Shown here: positions 1 to 11,215 of the stretch, piece after piece
Numbering within the stretch: position 1 is the stretch's first letter
Layout: each line of letters opens with the position of its first letter
Assembly (NCBI GenBank): GCA_023362775.1
Contig: JALMGJ010000025.1
Span: forward strand, 4,912,001-4,976,000
Length of the DNA: 64,000 nt
Direction of reading: 5' to 3'
Origin: Charina bottae
Lineage: Eukaryota; Chordata; Lepidosauria; Squamata; Charinaidae
Notes under the pieces: generated by a model
The model's input: the letters and a program-made list of their open reading frames with translations, nothing else
Databases searched by the model: none
What the model was told of the DNA's origin: nothing
Position numbers and translations under genes: made by a program

Positions 1-2310
1 TTTCCCCCCTCTGGCCTATTTTTATTAAGACTATATTCATCTTATCATACAGAAATTCTATTCAGCTTTGCCAGTACAAACCAAAGTAATACTTATATAG
101 TTGGTAGTCTTCCAATCAATAAGAAGAAAAAAATTCTTGTGGGGAATTGTAATAACTGAACTCACAATACTGTTATTTAAGAATTTGTCCCAAATAGAAC
201 ATATAAGGCTAAACAGGCTTTTCCCCCACAAAGATTATAATTAAGGGTTCTAAGGAAGTACTAAGTGGCTTGTTCACTGAATACTGCTTGCTACAGGCTA
301 ACTTACATGTAAGTGACTTGGCATAAAAATCTGCTAGTTTAAATGATGTTTGTATAAAGGTTAAGTTGCACAGGAAAAGGTGAATTCCTTAATTATCAAA
401 TAGTTGGGCAGGAACTCAGCATGTTGTAGACTCTTCCATTCTCCTCCATTCGGTTTCAGAAAGGGCATAGACTTTTAAAGGATTATTTCCATTAACTTCC
501 AATATCTTTGGCTAGGTACACATGTTTTAAAGAGAAAGTTGAGAAGAAAAACCAATTAGCTTCTAAACTTGTGAAAACAGGAAATTATGAGGTCATTTAT
601 TTAACGAAGTTTTATTTGACATCATTATCGCTAGTCACTGTTCCATTTCAGAAACTAAGATAAAACAATGGTGAAGTCTGAGACCTCAAACCTGGATCTG
701 GAAATTTGTCTGGAAATCCCAATGCAGGCACAGATCAACCAGAAAGACAAACTTTATCAGAATATTGAAATAAGATATAGTAGAGTTGAACTGCAAGCCA
801 AGAAGAGTAGAGAATAAAAACATCAATCATTAGTTAGATGTCATCAAGCTGGGCTCAACTCGGAACGAGTGTATGAAAAAATATTCTCAACCATGACCTG
901 TCTCCAATGATAATCTGATCCCATCCATCCATTTTAGGTGCTGTTTTATATCTCTCTATCTTGCCAACTGTAGTTTTCTCTAGTCTATTATCCACTCACA
1001 TCACATGCCCAAATATGTGAGTTTCAAATGTTATAGTATGGCTAATCTTTCACTTCATCAAGGCAAAGTATAATTTAACCACCAGTGTATTACACTGGGG
1101 ATAATATTACAGTGATATTGCAGATGGTATTACAGATAAAGCATGAGAAAAAAATCATGGATCCTAAGTTAAATTGTTATATTGGCATATAACAATTGCC
1201 AGTTTAGTTAGGGGAGACCTTTCCTGTTACATAAAACTATTTCATTCCTACACAGTTATTTGGAAGAACTCACTACATCAAGAGCCATATAAATACTTTT
1301 TTTGTTGTTTTGGAAGGTCATTGTTTTTTCAAGGACAGCATGACGATGTCCCAAGAGTTTACAAAAATGTATTTCTCTCTTGCAGAAGGATTGTCAGGTC
1401 AGGATTTTAGTAGACACTTCATTGCTACAGTGTGTAGCAGCTCAGCATCCTTAAGAGAGATTAAGGACAAGTCACTTGGGTCTTACTGTTTTTGATTCAA
1501 ATTTTTGCTGAGTAGTATCATTTCTGCACATAATCCCCACATGATCATACAAGCAATAGTTAGATGGTGTCCACAAATGACATTACTCAGAAGGTTGCCC
1601 AGCACCTCATTGTAAATATAACTATTTGAGAGTAAAGACTGATTGCAATTAATAAATTATAAGAGTTTGTTTCATGCACTATATCAATACTTCTTACAAT
1701 ACCCTATTGGGCTGAAGGCAAGGAAATCAAAGCAAAGAAACATTGCTTGCCTGAAGTTACCAAGGCTACAGTCATAAACATGTAATACTGAAGTTAAGTA
1801 TTAACATACATACATAGTTAAGTTTTTTTGTGTTTGTTCCGCTGTAATTTCATGGCTAAAGTAATATTCAGGACTGATCCAGATGTAAATTAAGTTATGT
1901 ATGAGTATTTAAAAATACTCTTTTACCTGTATCTAGTTTTAAAATTCAAGTTGGTTTGGAAGCTATTTATAATTGCTTATTTTATTTCCAACTTTCAATC
2001 AGTGTCTGTAAAAGCAGGAAGAAATAATTTCACACAACCTATACTGTAAATCAAAACCAAACTTATCATTTTTTATAAGTTTATCAAAATTTATCATGCT
2101 GTCTTGGATGCAAGTTTAAAGTGCTTGAAAGTGCCTGAAAAATGGGGAAAATTCAGGATCAATGCAGCTATGATTAACCCCTTATCCACCCAAAAGAGAT
2201 GCTAAATGCAACGAAAGGACTTTATGTTCTAATACAGGTATTAATACAGGTATTAATATGAGCCTAGCTTTTTTGGCATGAGAATATGGTATTTAAGATA
2301 TTCAACATAT
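1..2310. other. Unassigned AT-rich DNA
   Basis: I see no repeat family, RNA gene or coding signal here. Short open frames at 1174-1495 lack any recognisable domain and overlap in different frames, as expected by chance in AT-rich DNA. Confidence 0.5.
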
Positions 2311-2328
2311 TCAATTATGAGCCTCGTG

Positions 2329-2630
2329 TGGTGCAGAGTGGTAGGTGGCAGTACTGCAGTATTGAAACCGAAACCCTCCCCACGACCTGAGTTTGATCCC
2401 AGCGGAAGCTGGTCCTCAGGTAGCCGGCTTGGGTCTACTCAGCCTTCCATCTTTCCGAGGTCGGTAAAATGAGTACCCAGCTTGCTGGGGGAAAGGTAGT
2501 TATGACTGGGGAAGGCAATGGCAAACCACCCCGCTCTATAGCCTGCCAGGAAAACATCGCGAAAGTGGTGTCTCCCCAGGGGTCACATGACTCGGTGCTT
2601 GCACAGGGGAACCTTTCCTTTCCTTCTCAT
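2329..2630 (+). mobile_element. tRNA-derived SINE with BovB-like tail
   Basis: The head (gtggtgcagagtgg, then gagtttgatccc) matches Pol III A-box and B-box spacing of a tRNA-derived SINE. The body runs through a block reading tcggtaaaatgagtacccag and then ggcaatggcaaaccaccc, a tail type shared by reptile SINEs mobilised by BovB/RTE LINEs. It ends near gcttgcacaggggaacc. It is a retrotransposed copy, not a tRNA gene, because the anticodon arm is not conserved. Several CpG sites survive, so it is not very old. No clear TSD was found. Confidence 0.8.
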
Positions 2631-3616
2631 ACCAATATTGCAGGATGGGAGGGAGTCTGGTGAAAAAAATTGGCTTCCTCTGTTAATATTTCAAGTTGGA
2701 GGTGAGGCCAACATCAAGAAAATGTGCATGAGAGAGAGAAAGAGAGAAGTAATAAATATCACACTCTCAAGCCATCCCCCAGAATTTTGATAATAAAACC
2801 CCCAAAGTTCTGAAAAAGATTGTAATTTTGCTGCTTCAAAGGAATGGCCAGATCATTCTGGCACCTGATTGTATTTTACTTTGTTGATCACAAACTGTGC
2901 CTGGCCTGAATTAGGTAACAGTATTGCCAATTTAAAATGTCAGGTAATTTTGCCAATTGAAGCACAGAGCAGCCTTGTTATTTTAAAATGAATTAGGAAA
3001 ATCTGCTCATTTAGTGTAGCACATGTAAAGGGAAAAGTAGCCCAGCATTGCCCATTTCTTTTCTGCCTAACCATTGGTTCATGTATGCCTTCGCTTTCAC
3101 ACTTTTTAGATTAAGCAAAAGAACGCCATGGAACCCACCAAACTTTTGACCCACTGCCAAAGGAATTGCCAGTAAAGGAAAGCAATGACACAGCATGGGG
3201 GGTGGGCGGGCAGGGGGAGGAAGACAGGCATGGGAAGGTGTCCTTTTCTTGTTCAGTTTGGCAAAACCAGGCAAACAACAGTTCTTGCATGCCTGGTCAG
3301 ATGGGTTTTCAATTTGCATAACAATTTGCTTTGTTCAAATGCCTTATCGTTTAATGGGCTAGAACATAAAAACAAACATTGTCAGTCAGTGGGAAGTGCC
3401 TTCCTAGAGATAGTGGACTAGTCTGTTGGGATATCCATTTTTCTTCTTAAACTATCTGTTCTTGGTGGGACATGTCTTCCAATTGCTGAAGTATACCCCA
3501 AATATTAAAATACTGGATGAGTCAAACCTAATGCTTTGCTCTTCTAGAAGACTAGGAAAGCAATCCTCTCTGGTTTGACATTATATATTCTGGTATGTAA
3601 TAATAAAATAGTAAAA

Positions 3617-3650
3617 TGTGTGTGTGTGTGTGTGTGTGTGAGCGTGTGTG
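3617..3650. repeat. (GT)n microsatellite
   Basis: A run of about 12 GT units, then an imperfect GAGCGTGTGTG stretch. It adjoins the tail end of the minus-strand Sauria SINE and may have grown from that tail. Confidence 0.9.
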
Positions 3651-3815
3651 CATGCACCTTCTAGTCAGTGTTGACTCCTGGTAACTGCCTGGACAAGTCC
3701 CTGCAGTTTTCTTGGCAAGGTTTTTCAGAAGTGGTTTGCCATTGCCTTCTTCCTGGGGCTGAGAGGGAATGACTGGCCCAAGGTCACCCAGCTGGTCTCC
3801 AGATGTTTGCATCAG
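3651..3815 (-). mobile_element. Sauria-type SINE, tail and body
   Basis: Read on the minus strand this holds the block tgggtgaccttgggccagtc, then the BovB-like tail (gcaaaccacttctgaaaaac, aagaaaactgcagggacttg) and the end aggagtcaacactgac. This matches my knowledge of Sauria SINEs in squamates. The tRNA-related head is missing or too diverged. A better copy lies at 38715-38941. Confidence 0.8.
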
Positions 3816-3829
3816 ATGGTAGAATCAAT

Positions 3830-5520
3830 ATCGGCAAGTCAGGGCCTGATAGGCCTCACTGCCATGCCATATAGAGTTAGAGTTAGGTTCACCATATGGA
3901 AGGCTTTCTGGTATAGCATCTAACACTATGAGCAATGAGCCACATTACCCCAGGTTCTCACCTGAGCAATTATTCTGTATGTAGAGTTTCATCCCAGGTT
4001 GTCACAGAAAAGTTACAAAAAATTGCTATTTTTATTTCTTCCATACAAGCACACATTTCTTCCTCATAAATAAATATTTACCCAAGTTGTTTAAGGGTTA
4101 ATAGAAATTAAGCCACTCTAAACCCAGTCTTATTTCTGAGTAATCATGCAGTGGATTGTCCTGGGCTAAACCACTTGATTTGTTTGAATGTTGATTTAGC
4201 CTATTATGTAAATCCAAGCTTTATAGTATGAAAACCATGGTTGGCTTGTGGCTCGGTGTGATTATGAACTCAGCCACTGTGGTTTATTTAAATCATGATG
4301 AAAACAAACAATGGCTCACCATGTTATGTTAGCCCAGCTATAGAGGAGGGAAAAAAAGTAAACCTCTGTTTTCAAAACAAATGAATTAACAATAAGATCT
4401 AAAAACGACCACAATGTTTTTAGACTAATAAATGATGACTGTACAACTCACACGAAACTCAATTCTTATTTTCAAATAACTTCATAACCTTGAACATAAT
4501 CTGAGTAAAGCATATACTACTTAACTAACTCCAAGAAAAAATAGAGTTCTAAAGGCTTCAGATGCAGTCACTTCGCCTCGTTTCTCATCTCCTTTATTAG
4601 AGCACAAATATTCTGCTCATGAATAAGTCACAGTCAATCATTCATTTTGCAGTCATTAACTATGCATTGCATATACTACAGGCACTTCAAATAATTAAGC
4701 ACAAGTGTTCTTTTTAATCCATGTAGATTTGTCAATTTCCCCCCCAAATCCATCTTGTTAGACATGCTTTGCTTCCCTAGACAAGCAATCAAATATCATG
4801 CAGAATGAAGAGTCCTCATAAAAATCCAGTTCTGTAAATGTATTTGAAAGTGCATTCATACAATTACTTTCATTCTGTGTTTACATTATGCCTATTCACA
4901 ATTGTCATAATGCATTAATAAATCTTCAAGACAATGGTATCTGCAATATTGGAAAACATATAGACTACATGTAAAAGCGCTGCATTGAAAATGTGCTATG
5001 CTAAAATCAGTTAGTGGTTTCCAATCTGAAATTTCTTTTTTCCTCCTCATAGAGTGGGAGGGGGAGGGATAAAACAGTCTTTTTTGCTTACTACTCTTCA
5101 TTTAAAATCAGTCTTTTCATATAGCAGATGGTGAATCCAGTCTCAGCATTTCAGCTAAAATCCTTTTTATTAAGTAAAAACAAGGATGAACATTGCTAAG
5201 AACAAATATGTCAGCAAATATAAGAAGAATCTTCCATCAGCCTCTTCCAGAATGTATCACATGTCAATGGATTTGGTTATCAAATGGGGAAATGTGTTGA
5301 CTTATTTTCCCTTGAAGGCGTATTTCTAATTTACATGATCCATACAAAGGTGGTTGTATAAAAAATATATTCCTGCATTTTTAGTTGCATAGAAATAGAC
5401 ATGGAAATTACCTAGCTAAATTATATTTAGATTGCTAGTCTTGCAACCAATGTAGTTTATGAAGCAGGCTGGCCCTTATTCCAGTTGGAATCCATTCCAT
5501 AAAACATAAAAGTTACAATC
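3830..5520. other. Unassigned AT-rich DNA
   Basis: No feature recognised. Open frames on either strand are short and lack family resemblance. Confidence 0.45.
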
Positions 5521-5523
5521 TCC

Positions 5524-5640
5524 TTTGTGTCAAGCTTAACCCCTGGTGACTTCATTGACACATCAGTGTAGTTTTCTTGGCAACAATATGGAAATAATTT
5601 GCCACTGTTTTCTTCTAGATGATTTTGCAACTTCCCAGTC
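5524..5640 (-). mobile_element. Old Sauria SINE tail remnant
   Basis: Contains a diverged version of the BovB-like tail seen at 3660-3760: cctggtgacttcattgacac, then agttttcttggcaac, then atttgccactgttttcttct. Many substitutions relative to the other copies mark it as an old fragment. Confidence 0.6.
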
Positions 5641-5804
5641 TAGCTTCTAGCTCTGGGATTGGGCTGAAAAAGGTCTTGTATGGATACCTGCTGCACTGAA
5701 ATATTACATACGAAGTAATCAGTCTTTACATTTGTAACATCTTGTCAATAATACTGGAATCAGAACTTCATCTTTGGCTTTTAAAGTTAATTTAGAAAAA
5801 GAAG

Positions 5805-5846
5805 GGAGGAGAAGGAGGAGGAGGAGGAGGAGGAGGAGGAGGAGGA
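5805..5846. repeat. (GGA)n microsatellite
   Basis: Purine-only trinucleotide run of about 13 GGA/GAG units, preceded by a purine-rich lead-in (gaagggaggagaagg). Confidence 0.95.
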
Positions 5847-6498
5847 ATCACATTGCTATCCTAACTTTTCCTAGGAGTTGGCCTTTTGAGACAAGAAAGC
5901 CCCCCTTATTAAGCCTGGGCTCATAGGCACTTGCTATTAACCACAATGATGAAAAATGACAAAACATGTCACGGCATCACAGTGAAATCCCCATCTTTCT
6001 GTACTTGCATCTCAATGTCGAAAACATGTACATAGGTCACTGGGTTGAACAAGACATCACAATACACATATCATTATTTGCCCCCTCTGCAGGTGGATGT
6101 GCCTGGGCTATGAGAGAGAGGGGTAGTCCAGAACATGCTCAGTGAAGTGTTGACTTCCAGATCACAAGAGAGGTCATCACTGGAGGCTTTTGGCATGGTA
6201 GGATCTGTATGAAATTACCAGGAGTCAAGTTTAACCCAAAGGAGATGTTACCAGTCCGGATATTCTATTCTGCCTTATATGAGACTCTTCAAAAAATTGT
6301 CCTGGCTTGGAATCAGGAGAGTTAAAGGCTACCATCTCTGAAGAGCATCAGATTGAGAAGGTGTCTCTGTATCCTTTAATACTGTATTGAAGAAAAGTGG
6401 GTTATCTGAAAATACAGCAAGCTGTAAGAAGACTATACAAGTGTAGATGTCATATGTAAACCTACCAGATTAGTTTAAAGTCTGGTGGCCTCTAAATT

Positions 6499-6626
6499 TA
6501 GATTAGGATTAGGATTAGGATTAGGATCAGGATCAGGATCTAGATTAGATTAGATTAGATTAGATTAGATTAGATTAGATTAGATTAGATTAGATTAGAT
6601 TAGATTAGATTAGATTAGATTAGATT
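6499..6626. repeat. Compound (TTAGGA)n / (TTAGA)n microsatellite
   Basis: Positions 6499-6540 are hexamers of GGATTA type (four units) followed by two GGATCA units. From 6541 the period changes to five bases, (TAGAT)n, for about 17 units. The hexamer differs from the vertebrate telomere repeat TTAGGG by one base. Confidence 0.9.
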
Positions 6627-6639
6627 GATAGGTAAGGGA

Positions 6640-7215
6640 GAGAGAATTTAGCTTACTCTTTAGCTTACAAACTATTTGTTTTATTAGGATTGCTGTTGCA
6701 TTGGGAGATGTGTTTGAATCAATGTGTTTTTTGGGGGCACTTTTTTCTCTGCTACTGAAACTCAAGAGAAGGATTAGAGTCCAGAGACAATGAACTCATC
6801 TCTGAATTAATGGGAAACATGGTAGGGTTATGGGAACCTTCAGGAGAGTTGGGAGAATTGGTGGAAACAGAAAGTACATGATGTCCATGCTGTAATTTAA
6901 CTTCCCTCATTAGGATAGAAACTCAGGTCTTCATCATATGAGGACTGGAATGTGACATGGACTGCCAAGAATGCTCTTTGAATAAGAATTTTACCTGCTC
7001 TCCTCCAGACACTGTTGTGCATTTACTCAGTGTGTCTATGCCTACCAAACAAGTGGACAAGATATAAACCAGGACCAATATTTACCTCTCTTTAGAGTTG
7101 TCATGAAATGCCTTGACTGGCACTTGAAGCAACATCTTCTCTTCTCTCTCCCCCTCCATTACTATGTATTCATTACAAATACACAATGTATTATCATGAC
7201 AAAGTAAGTTTGTTT
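6640..7215. other. Unassigned DNA
   Basis: No repeat family or coding signal recognised between the microsatellite and the L2-like LINE end. Confidence 0.4.
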
Positions 7216-7221
7216 ATTTTT

Positions 7222-7890
7222 TTTTTGTTTGTTCAATTTATATAGCTATCCACCTCACATACATGGCTCTGGGTGGCTCACAAAGTTAAAAGCACAAAAA
7301 CAATTCAAAGAAAAGAACCAAAAATAAAAAAAAATTGAAAAGCATTAAAACAATAATAACTATAAAAAAACATAACCTGTGAGAATGCAATCTGACTAGT
7401 AACAGTATAAGCATTTAGCAGGCTCCACACCACCACTACCAGATTCCCAGGCCAGATGGCAAAGCCATGTCTTCAGGCCCTTCCAGAAGGTCAATAATGT
7501 TGGGCCAATCTGATCTTGGGGGGATGATGTTCCAAAGGGTGGGTGCCATGGCAGAAAAGGCTCTCCTCTTGGGTACCGTCAGATGATATTCCTTAGTGGG
7601 TGGGATCCATAACTTGCCCCTTCTGCCGGACCTGATGGGATGGGTAGATGTAATTGGGAAGAGGTGGTCCCTCAAATACCCCAGCCCCGTGCTATGTAGG
7701 GCTTTATAGGTCATAACCAGCACCTTGAATTGAACCCAGAAGCAAACTGGTAACCAATGCAGCTTGCGGAGCAGAGGTGTAACATGCGCTGATCTAAGTG
7801 TTCACATAACTGCTTGCATTGCTGCATTCTGCACCAGCTGAAGCTTCTGGATGCTATTCAAAATTAACCCCCCTCTTCTCCCCCCCCCAA
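7222..7890 (-). mobile_element. L2/CR1-clade LINE 3' fragment
   Basis: Minus-strand 3' end of the same LINE family as 46813-47857. The frame at 7436-7723 encodes the end of ORF2 with landmarks TYKALH, GYLRDHL, AFSAMAPTLWN. The 3' end (around 7224-7300) reads on the plus strand as a tail near ggctctgggtggctcacaaa, the usual terminal motif. At the 5' side the match continues to about 7880 (accagctgaagcttctggat). The frame is shifted near its C terminus, so it is a dead copy. Confidence 0.8.
7436..7723 (-). pseudogene. LINE (L2-like) ORF2 C-terminal remnant
   Basis: About 95 codons corresponding to the region after the reverse transcriptase in Jockey-superfamily (L2/CR1) ORF2 proteins. It aligns by eye with 47322-47600: VMTYKALH, the PIRSGRRG stretch, FSAMAPTLWNIIPP. 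The last third departs from the family and signals a frameshift. No catalytic residues lie in this part. Confidence 0.75.
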
Positions 7891-7899
7891 AGTTGCAGC

Positions 7900-8735
7900 C
7901 CATCACACAGAAAGGAGATAAGAAACAAATGGTGTTACATTGTATGTTCTGAATTGCTAAAAATTACTAGGCAAGAGATGGGGAGATGAAGAGCCTGTTT
8001 CATCATCAAGAGTGTCAATGATTACATGTCATACTGGCTGGAGATTTCTGGGGCTGAGAGGATCTTCCCATAAGGTTCAAGAATGAAAATAAAAAAATTA
8101 CATTACATTTACATTTAGCAGTTTCTGACTCAGCCAGCCTGCTGTGGAAGGTATAGCAGTGGATAGATGCAAATAAAAAAAACTCTAGAATATAGTGTTC
8201 AGCAGTATGTGGGGAACCAGCATAAGAAAGGTTCAGGATGCCATGGGGAAAAATAGAAGTGGGCAATAAAATATTTAATAAGCAATCTGTGGCCAAAGTA
8301 TAAATATTTTATTATCAAACATAGCTTTGACTGGCCCCAAATAGCTCTCAAGGTTTTTTCCCCTCCTTCCATTACTTTATTTAAGTTCCCTGAATGTTTG
8401 AATTGCCACCACATTTATAGTCCTTTAAAAAATGTAGGTGCTACAGAACTGGCAAATCAAGCTAATCGCACAAATGCGACACTATGCTACATTCCTTTCA
8501 GAGAGTAGAATGAGAGTGCTGTCATAAATATGTATTAATCATATCATAGTCATGTATATCACCACTGCCACGAAAAATTCTTCTAATTTCCAAGGTTTCT
8601 GAGCAGCTGCCAGAAAAAGAGTGAGCCTGGAAGATTCTAGAAGTAGTTCCTGGATGTGCTCGGATGACAATTCCTAGCATCTCTGGCCTTTCTTCATGCT
8701 GTAAATTCAGATTGGTTCATATATTCAACCCAGCT
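7900..8735. other. Unassigned DNA
   Basis: No feature recognised. Overlapping open frames at 8015-8414 have no domain and low-complexity composition. Confidence 0.4.
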
Positions 8736-8739
8736 TGAT

Positions 8740-8935
8740 TTAGACTTCTGAGTTCAATTCACTGAATCTGTTCAGTTTGATTTGGATTACTGAATCAATT
8801 CAGAAAAAGCCATTTCCATGAATGGGCGGAAGTATCCAACTATTCTGAACCAATTCAGAAATGTCAGATTTGATTATTTGCTTTTCTGATTCAATTTGGA
8901 AAGTCAGTTTGATTCAGGCCTTTGAATCAAATCTC
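8740..8935. repeat. GATTCA/TGAATC-rich segment
   Basis: Within about 200 bases the hexamer TGAATC or its complement GATTCA recurs at least five times, along with caattcag and gattcag variants in both orientations. The segment has no clear unit length, so it is not a simple tandem repeat. Confidence 0.5.
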
Positions 8936-8966
8936 CATGCTGAATTTTTGCTGAGCAGTCATTGCA

Positions 8967-9028
8967 TTTCATTATTTCATTTCATTTCATTTCATTATTT
9001 CATTTCATTTCATTTCATTTCATTTTCT
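8967..9028. repeat. (ATTTC)n microsatellite
   Basis: Pentanucleotide run TTTCA/ATTTC with two interruptions (cattatttc). It creates spurious open frames rich in Phe, His, Ile and Ser. Confidence 0.95.
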
Positions 9029-9263
9029 CTAGCTATATTTTTAAGGCTGCCCACTCACCAAGTTTCTATGTACTAAGGAATATCCCTAATTTGGGGTTAA
9101 CTGTACCTTATAACACTCCTTTTGAAATACGGAAATACATCTGAAAAGCCATGATGTGTGTGTGTCTGTATGTCTGCCTATATACATATAATTACTATCA
9201 ACCAGAACCCATCCACTGCAGGATGAAGGCCTCTTCCCTAAAGGTTGTGGACTGTAACATACC

Positions 9264-9362
9264 ACTCTGATCCAGTGCCGGCTTCTGTGCCTAAGGGAGA
9301 ATTAAAACTTAGGTCTTCCACTCCTACTCCAGCACCTTAAGCACTACATCATATTGGCTCTC
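9264..9362 (-). mobile_element. Sauria SINE head fragment
   Basis: The minus strand reads agagagccaatatgatgtag, tgcttaaggtgctgg and then an acctaagttttaattctccc stretch. This corresponds to the A and B boxes of the Sauria SINE tRNA-related head (compare 38830-38941). The younger SINE at 9365 landed at its edge and duplicated tggctctcta. Confidence 0.65.
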
Positions 9363-9364
9363 TA

Positions 9365-9715
9365 AAAAAAGTAAAGGTAAAGGTTCCCCCCGCACATTTG
9401 TGCAGTCGTGTCCGACTCTAGGGGCCGGTGCTCATCTCCGTTTGTTAGCCGAAGAGCCAGCGCTGTCTGAAGACGCTTCCACGGTCATGTGGCTGCATGA
9501 CGCGCGCAGAACGCTGTTACCTACCCACCAAAGTGGTACCTATTCATATACTTGCATTTGCATCCTTTCGAATTGCTAGGTTGGCAAGAGCTGGAGCTAG
9601 TGCGGGAGCTCACTCCGCACGCAGGGCTAGGGATTCGAACCTCCGAACCTCTGAACTTGCGATCTTCCAATCAACAAGCCTGGCATCTTACCCGCTGAGC
9701 CACCACGCCCCTAGG
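9365..9715 (-). mobile_element. tRNA-derived SINE, copy 1, with 10-bp TSD
   Basis: Minus-strand SINE. The head on that strand is ggggcgtggtggctcagcgg with B box ggttcgaatccctag; the body includes tcatgtggc and tttgttagccgaagagcc, and the tail is aaggtaaaggttcccc at the left. The duplication tggctctcta occurs at 9355-9364 and 9716-9725. The family has four further copies here (9904-11215 split, 18472-18780, 42034-42365, 61384-61721). It is transcribed by Pol III and mobilised in trans by a LINE. Confidence 0.9.
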
Positions 9716-9859
9716 TGGCTCTCTACAAACATATAAATAAGTGGGTGCTGCTGCTCATGTCTACTGTGTTCCAAATGCTTTAGGTCAGTTGTTCAGGTTG
9801 TATACATGTACATCATGTGATGCAGCTGCTAAACAGCAAAAAGCTACCTTAAGTTTAGC

Positions 9860-9893
9860 AATGAGTGTGTGTGTGTGTGTTTGTGTGTGTGTG
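9860..9893. repeat. (GT)n microsatellite
   Basis: About 14 GT units with one TTTGTG interruption, abutting the tail of the split SINE. Confidence 0.9.
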
Positions 9894-10119
9894 AGAAGCA
9901 CCAAGGTGCTTTTGTAGTGAAAGGATTTGCCGGTGACATCACCGTTGCCCAGGGGACGCCCGAGGAGGCTCCTTTCATCTCCCTGTGATTTTTCCCACAG
10001 AAGATTGTGGTACCTATTTATCTACTTGCATTTGCATGCTTTTGAACTGCTAGGTTGGCAGGAACTGGGACAAATTGTCAGGAGCTCACTCCGGCACGCG
10101 GCTCGCACTCTTGGGATTC

Positions 10120-11133
10120 TTTTTTTTCCCCAAATTTTATTAAGATTTTAAATTATACATAGTTAAAAGTTAGAAATGAAAAAGAAATAGAAATACAAAT
10201 CAAAGAAAGAAGAGAAAAAGTAAAGAAAAGTAAAGAAAAAAAAGAACAAGGTAAGACATAGAAATTGGTTAACTTCCGATTTATCTCTGGTCATGGTAAT
10301 TTACAAAATTTATCTTACATGCTAGTTCTTTATATAACATTCAAAAACATTTCCTGTCTAATAAATCAATTTATATATATTTTAATCTTCAAAACCCCAT
10401 GTAAGCTTTGCCCCTCCTGCATGTTGCAAATAGTCCATTAATGGTTTCCACTGTTTAAGAAAATAATAATTTGAATTTTCTTTTAATAAACATGCCAATT
10501 TGTCATTTTCTGCCATATCCATCAATTTTAACATCCAATCTTGTATCGTAGGTAAAATCTGATTTTTCCAATTTTGTGCATATACAAGTCGTGCTGCTGT
10601 AATCATATATTGTATAATTCTTATAAATTGTTTTCCTACTTCTTCTTCCGATATTCCCAATAAAAATAATTCCGGTTTAAATGGAACTCGAATTTGTAAT
10701 ATATTTTGCATCAATGAATGTATTTGAGTCCAAAATTTCTTTGCCACCTCGCATGTCCACCACATATGGTAAAAAGACCCCTCTTGTTTTTTACATTTCC
10801 AACACAAGTTGGAAACATTCCCATACATTTTAGCAAGCTTTTGTGGGGTCATATACCATCTATACATCATCTTACAGTATAAAAGTTTTCCTTCAAATTG
10901 TAGCACAAAGTAAATTTTAGCCCTTTGTTCCACATATCCTCCCATTGTTGCATTTGTATATTATGGCCAATATTTTTTGCCCATTTAATCATGCAGTCTT
11001 TGACTTGTTCCTCTACCATTTCTCCTTTTAGCAATAATTTATACATTTTAGCGATTAAGTGGTCATCTGTCTCACATAGTTGTATCTCAAATTCCGATTT
11101 GTTTTGTTCAAATTCAAAATTTTTGAATTTTGA
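10120..11133 (-). mobile_element. L1 LINE, 5'-truncated, inside a SINE
   Basis: A minus-strand L1 of about 1.0 kb. Its poly(A) appears as T8 at 10120-10127, followed by the 3' UTR and the C-terminal end of ORF2. It is flanked by a perfect 13-bp TSD (10107-10119 and 11134-11146). The truncation lies in the ORF2 C-terminal domain. It differs in sequence from the L1 at 43.6 kb, so it belongs to a different L1 subfamily. Confidence 0.92.
10382..10945 (-). pseudogene. L1 ORF2 C-terminal fragment
   Basis: 187 codons holding the L1 ORF2 cysteine motif: LCWKCKKQEGSFYHMWWTC, with Cys-x2-Cys, His and Cys in the usual spacing, preceded by MMYRWYMTPQK. The C terminus is PLMDYLQHAGGAK. The family-like frame continues upstream to about 11130 after a frameshift near 10870-10940. 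Reverse transcriptase and endonuclease are absent, so it cannot move itself. Confidence 0.9.
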
Positions 11134-11215
11134 ACTCTTGGGATTCGAACTGCCGAGCTATCAGCCTTAATGGCCTCTGCCTCAGCGTCTTAACCACTTG
11201 AGCCATCATGGTCCC

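Larger units (their letters stand above)
9904..11215 (-). mobile_element. tRNA-derived SINE split by an L1
   Basis: The tail and body lie at 9904-10119 and the tRNA-like head at 11134-11215 (minus strand: ggctcaagtggttaagacgc, then cagttcgaatcccaagagt). The two halves join exactly across the 13-bp duplication actcttgggattc created by the L1 at 10120-11133. The tail side reads ttgcccaggggacg, a variant of the other copies. Confidence 0.85.

Noticed and set aside
6499..6540. True interstitial telomere
   Set aside because: No TTAGGG unit is present; the repeat is TTAGGA.
8861..9144. Phe/Ser/His-rich open frames
   Set aside because: Direct translation of the (ATTTC)n microsatellite.
11134..11215. 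tRNA gene from A and B box sequences
   Set aside because: It is the head of a SINE with matching body and tail split by an L1; the anticodon stem is not conserved.
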